From assembly GCA_020851655.1 (NCBI GenBank), contig JADZCI010000069.1:1-34220 (forward strand): DNA of 34,220 nt, written 5' to 3'. The notes under the pieces were generated by a model. That model saw only the letters and a program-made list of their open reading frames with translations. It ran no database searches and had not been told where the DNA came from. Position numbers and translations under genes: made by a program. Positions 31,972 to 34,220 of this stretch are shown piece by piece. The DNA comes from Bryobacterales bacterium (GTDB taxonomy: Bacteria > Acidobacteriota > Terriglobia > Bryobacterales > Bryobacteraceae). Numbering within the stretch: the first letter of the stretch is position 1; each line of letters starts with the position of its first letter.

Positions 31972-33197
31972 ACCGGCGTGAATGGCTGGCGCTTTCCGGG
32001 GCGCTCCCGATTGCGAATGGGGCGGCTGGCCACGGCGCCACCGCTGAACCGGCCGACGTGGGCAATCTGTTTGACACTCTCAACTGGGTCAGCCTGCAAA
32101 ACCGGCGGCGGCTCTCATTCCTTTCGCCGAATTGGCGATCGCTCGATGATTGGAAAGCCGTCGCCCGGCCCGCGTTTCACGCGCACCTCGGTTATAACCC
32201 TTCCGTTGCTCCAGCCAAGGCCGAACTCGTCGCAGAGGAACGCCGCGATGGATTCTCCATGGAAACCATCCGGCTGAAAGTGACGCCGGCTTACAGCATC
32301 CCCTTGCGCGTCCTGATCCCGGAACGCCGCAGCGGCCGGACACCAGCCGTCCTTGCCATGCATTGTCATGGCGGCCGGTACGTTTGGGCCCATGAAAAAG
32401 TGCTGAGCGCTCCGGGCGACTCCGCCGACCTGGTCGAGTATCGCAACAACGCCTACGGCCGGCCATATGCCGAAGTGCTGGCGCGGCGCGGTTATATCGT
32501 CGCCGTTTCCGACGCGTTCTACTTTGGCGCGCGGCGGCTGCTGGCCGAGGATCTGCAATCCTCGCCGGTCGGCGAGCCTGTCTACTCCAGGGTCCGGCAA
32601 ATCGGAAAACACACTCCTGGCACACCCGCCTGGCGAACCGCCGTCGATGCGGCTTGCTCGGCTTACGAGCACCTGACTGCGAAAACGATTCTGTCAGCGG
32701 GAGCGACTTGGCCGGGGATGATGGTCTGGGACGACATGCGCTGCGTGGACTACCTCGCCAGGCGGCCGGAAGTGGATCCGAAGCGGCTCGGTTGTGTAGG
32801 GCTTTCGATTGGAGGGCTGCGGACCGCTCATCTCGCCGCGGCCGATCCGCGCCTCAAGGTGGCCTGCGTGGCCGGATGGATGACTCAGTTCCGCACGCAA
32901 TTACACCACCACCTCCGGCATCACACTTGGATGGCTTACGTGCCGGGATTGTACGAGTCCATGGACCTGCCGGACGCCGCGGCGCTCATCGCTCCCGGCG
33001 CATTGCTGGTCCAACAGTGCGCTCGCGACATCCTCTTTCCCACCGAGGGAATGCGCGGGGCCGTGGAGCAGTTGACCTCCATCTTCAGAAAGGCCGGCGT
33101 GCCGGAGCGTTTTCGCGGCGCCTTCTACGATGTGCTCCATTCTTTCGGCCCCAACATGCAGGAAGAAGCGTTCGCTTGGATTGATAAGTGGATCTGA
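31968..33197 (+). CDS. Secreted alpha/beta hydrolase (dienelactone hydrolase/acetyl esterase type)
   Basis: This is a 409-residue protein. The frame is open far upstream inside the LacI gene, but the ATG at 31968 overlaps the LacI stop and opens a Tat-like export signal (MNRREWLALSGALPIANGA). The alpha/beta-hydrolase triad is readable: Ser280 in the nucleophile elbow GCVGLSIGG, Asp354 (QQCARDILFP) and His391 (YDVLHSFGP). The oxyanion-strand region is AVLAMHCHGGRYVW. The layout matches large dienelactone-hydrolase-like or acetyl-xylan-esterase-like proteins of glycan loci, which remove acyl groups; the true substrate is unknown. The next gene starts 21 bases downstream. Confidence 0.85.
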   Translation: MNRREWLALSGALPIANGAAGHGATAEPADVGNLFDTLNWVSLQNRRRLSFLSPNWRSLDDWKAVARPAFHAHLGYNPSVAPAKAELVAEERRDGFSMETIRLKVTPAYSIPLRVLIPERRSGRTPAVLAMHCHGGRYVWAHEKVLSAPGDSADLVEYRNNAYGRPYAEVLARRGYIVAVSDAFYFGARRLLAEDLQSSPVGEPVYSRVRQIGKHTPGTPAWRTAVDAACSAYEHLTAKTILSAGATWPGMMVWDDMRCVDYLARRPEVDPKRLGCVGLSIGGLRTAHLAAADPRLKVACVAGWMTQFRTQLHHHLRHHTWMAYVPGLYESMDLPDAAALIAPGALLVQQCARDILFPTEGMRGAVEQLTSIFRKAGVPERFRGAFYDVLHSFGPNMQEEAFAWIDKWI

Positions 33198-33218
33198 AAT
33201 AGCCGGAAAAGATTGACC

Positions 33219-34220
33219 ATGCAACTGCCCGATTCCCCACCACCATCCCGCCGCGGCTGGATCTCCAAATATCTTCGCCCGTTCGCCAAGTGGGTCCTGG
33301 CGCCGGCGCTCATCGCGGCCGGTCTCCTGGCAGGCTTCGCCCTGCTGTTTCCAAAGCCTGCCCGGTCGGCGTCTCAGGCCGCTTTCGGACAGTTTCTGTT
33401 GCGGTATCTCGCGTTCCGGTCCGGCGCGGGCTGGTTCGACTCCGGGTTTTCAGCACAAACCGGAATCGAGGTCCCCATGCGTGACGGGATTCGCCTGGCC
33501 ACCGACCTCTACCTCCCCACATCTCCGGGTCCGTATCCGGCGATCCTGATCCGGACCCCTTACTCCAAAGGCGAGATGAAGCCTGTGGGCGAATTCTTCG
33601 CGCGATACGGCTTTGCCGTCGCCGTGCAGGACACGCGCGGAAGGCACCAATCGCAGGGTGAGTTCTACCCCTTCCGCCACGAAACCGCGGATGGCCGCGA
33701 TTTCACGGGCTGGGTCAAGCGGCAACCGTGGTGCAACGGGAAACTGGGCGGCTTTGGCGGCTCCTACCTGGGGTTCACCCAGTGGGCCATGGCTGAGGGG
33801 AATTCTGACCTGACGTCGATCTCTCCCGCGTTCATCACCGCCAATCTCTACGACGGAATCTATGAGCGAGGCGCCTTTGGACAGCTCACCTTTCTCCACT
33901 GGAGCCTGACCAGCAACGGGCGGTACGGCAACATGCGCGGCGCGGCCAGAATCAAGGAGGGTTTCGGCCGCTTCCCGCTGATCGAATCCGACGATGCCGC
34001 CGGCCAGGATGTCGGCTTCTACAACGACTGGGTCAGCCATCCGCGGCTGGATTCCTACTGGCTCGGCATGAGCCCCGGGCAACGGTTTCAGCCGGTCACC
34101 GCGCCCGCGTTTCTCGTGGCTGGCTGGTACGACTTCTTTCGCGACGCTCAAATCCGGGACTTCCAGACGATCCGCCGGCAAGGGACGCTGTCCGCGAAAT
34201 CAGGCACGAGGATTCTGATC
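33219..34220 (+). CDS. CocE/NonD family hydrolase (3' end outside window)
   Basis: The frame is open from the ATG at 33219 to the window edge (334 codons); GGAA lies about 12 bases upstream. After a basic N-terminus, a single hydrophobic helix (about 24-45, WVLAPALIAAGLLAGFALLF) would anchor or export the protein. The X-Pro dipeptidyl-peptidase/CocE hydrolase domain starts near 82 (EVPMRDGIRLATDLYLP), with AVQDTRGRHQSQGEFYPF (134-151) and the nucleophile elbow GGFGGSYLGF holding Ser182. The Asp probably lies in VAGWYDFF near residue 305, and the catalytic His falls outside the window. Members hydrolyse esters, amides or acyl groups (cocaine esterase, glutaryl-7-ACA acylase, X-Pro peptidases); substrate cannot be inferred. 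It is the third gene of the LacI-led operon. Confidence 0.88.
   Translation, partial: MQLPDSPPPSRRGWISKYLRPFAKWVLAPALIAAGLLAGFALLFPKPARSASQAAFGQFLLRYLAFRSGAGWFDSGFSAQTGIEVPMRDGIRLATDLYLPTSPGPYPAILIRTPYSKGEMKPVGEFFARYGFAVAVQDTRGRHQSQGEFYPFRHETADGRDFTGWVKRQPWCNGKLGGFGGSYLGFTQWAMAEGNSDLTSISPAFITANLYDGIYERGAFGQLTFLHWSLTSNGRYGNMRGAARIKEGFGRFPLIESDDAAGQDVGFYNDWVSHPRLDSYWLGMSPGQRFQPVTAPAFLVAGWYDFFRDAQIRDFQTIRRQGTLSAKSGTRILI

Overview
The window looks like a piece of an acidobacterial chromosome, most likely order Bryobacterales ('Candidatus Solibacter' and relatives). The reasons are a C-terminal domain of the Solibacter type (TIGR03437-like) on a PQQ-dependent sugar dehydrogenase, a very large TonB-dependent receptor with an N-terminal carboxypeptidase-regulatory-like domain, many secreted glycoside hydrolases and esterases, high GC and dense packing. 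I see no rRNA, tRNA, CRISPR array, transposase or prophage gene. No stretch longer than 300 bases lacks a gene; the two largest gaps (6819-7091 and 30604-30882) hold regulatory DNA.

Layout. (1) 1-6818, minus strand: a siderophore-type TonB receptor with a signalling (STN) domain, a PKHD-type Fe(II)/2-oxoglutarate hydroxylase and a PepSY membrane protein. These match the piuA-piuC-piuB iron-uptake set. A small secreted SnoaL-like protein and a GH95-like glycoside hydrolase, cut by the window edge, follow. (2) 7092-11033, plus strand: ribonuclease J translationally coupled to a GlcD-type FAD oxidase, then a BON-LysM (Kbp-like) protein and a VOC protein. (3) 11050-12451, minus strand: a GRP-family sugar transporter with an unusual C-terminal extension, preceded by a probable 32-residue membrane peptide. 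(4) 12496-15396, plus strand: a secreted alpha/alpha-toroid protein with a CXXCH haem motif and a PQQ sugar dehydrogenase. (5) 15498-18581, plus strand: an ECF sigma factor, a zinc-type anti-sigma factor carrying HEAT repeats in its periplasmic part, and two DUF4097 proteins. (6) 18599-30603, minus strand: a 12-kb unit read in the order TetR regulator, Oar-like TonB receptor, secreted ADP-ribosylglycohydrolase-fold protein, GH172 (DUF2961), amidohydrolase, LolA-like protein, GH116. (7) 30883-34220, plus strand: a LacI regulator, a secreted alpha/beta hydrolase and a CocE/NonD hydrolase that runs off the window.

The most system-like part is blocks 6 and 7. Two divergent operons, each headed by its own regulator, share a 279-bp control region. 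That region carries a near-consensus promoter with an 18-bp palindrome for TetR and two nearly identical 16-bp LacI-type operators 69 bp apart. The gene content suggests uptake and extracellular or periplasmic dismantling of a glycan or glycoconjugate without a SusD partner. The substrate cannot be read from the sequence. Block 5 looks like a self-contained envelope-sensing module, and block 4 looks like a small periplasmic sugar-oxidation pair. Functional statements rest on motif recognition by eye; no database search was run.
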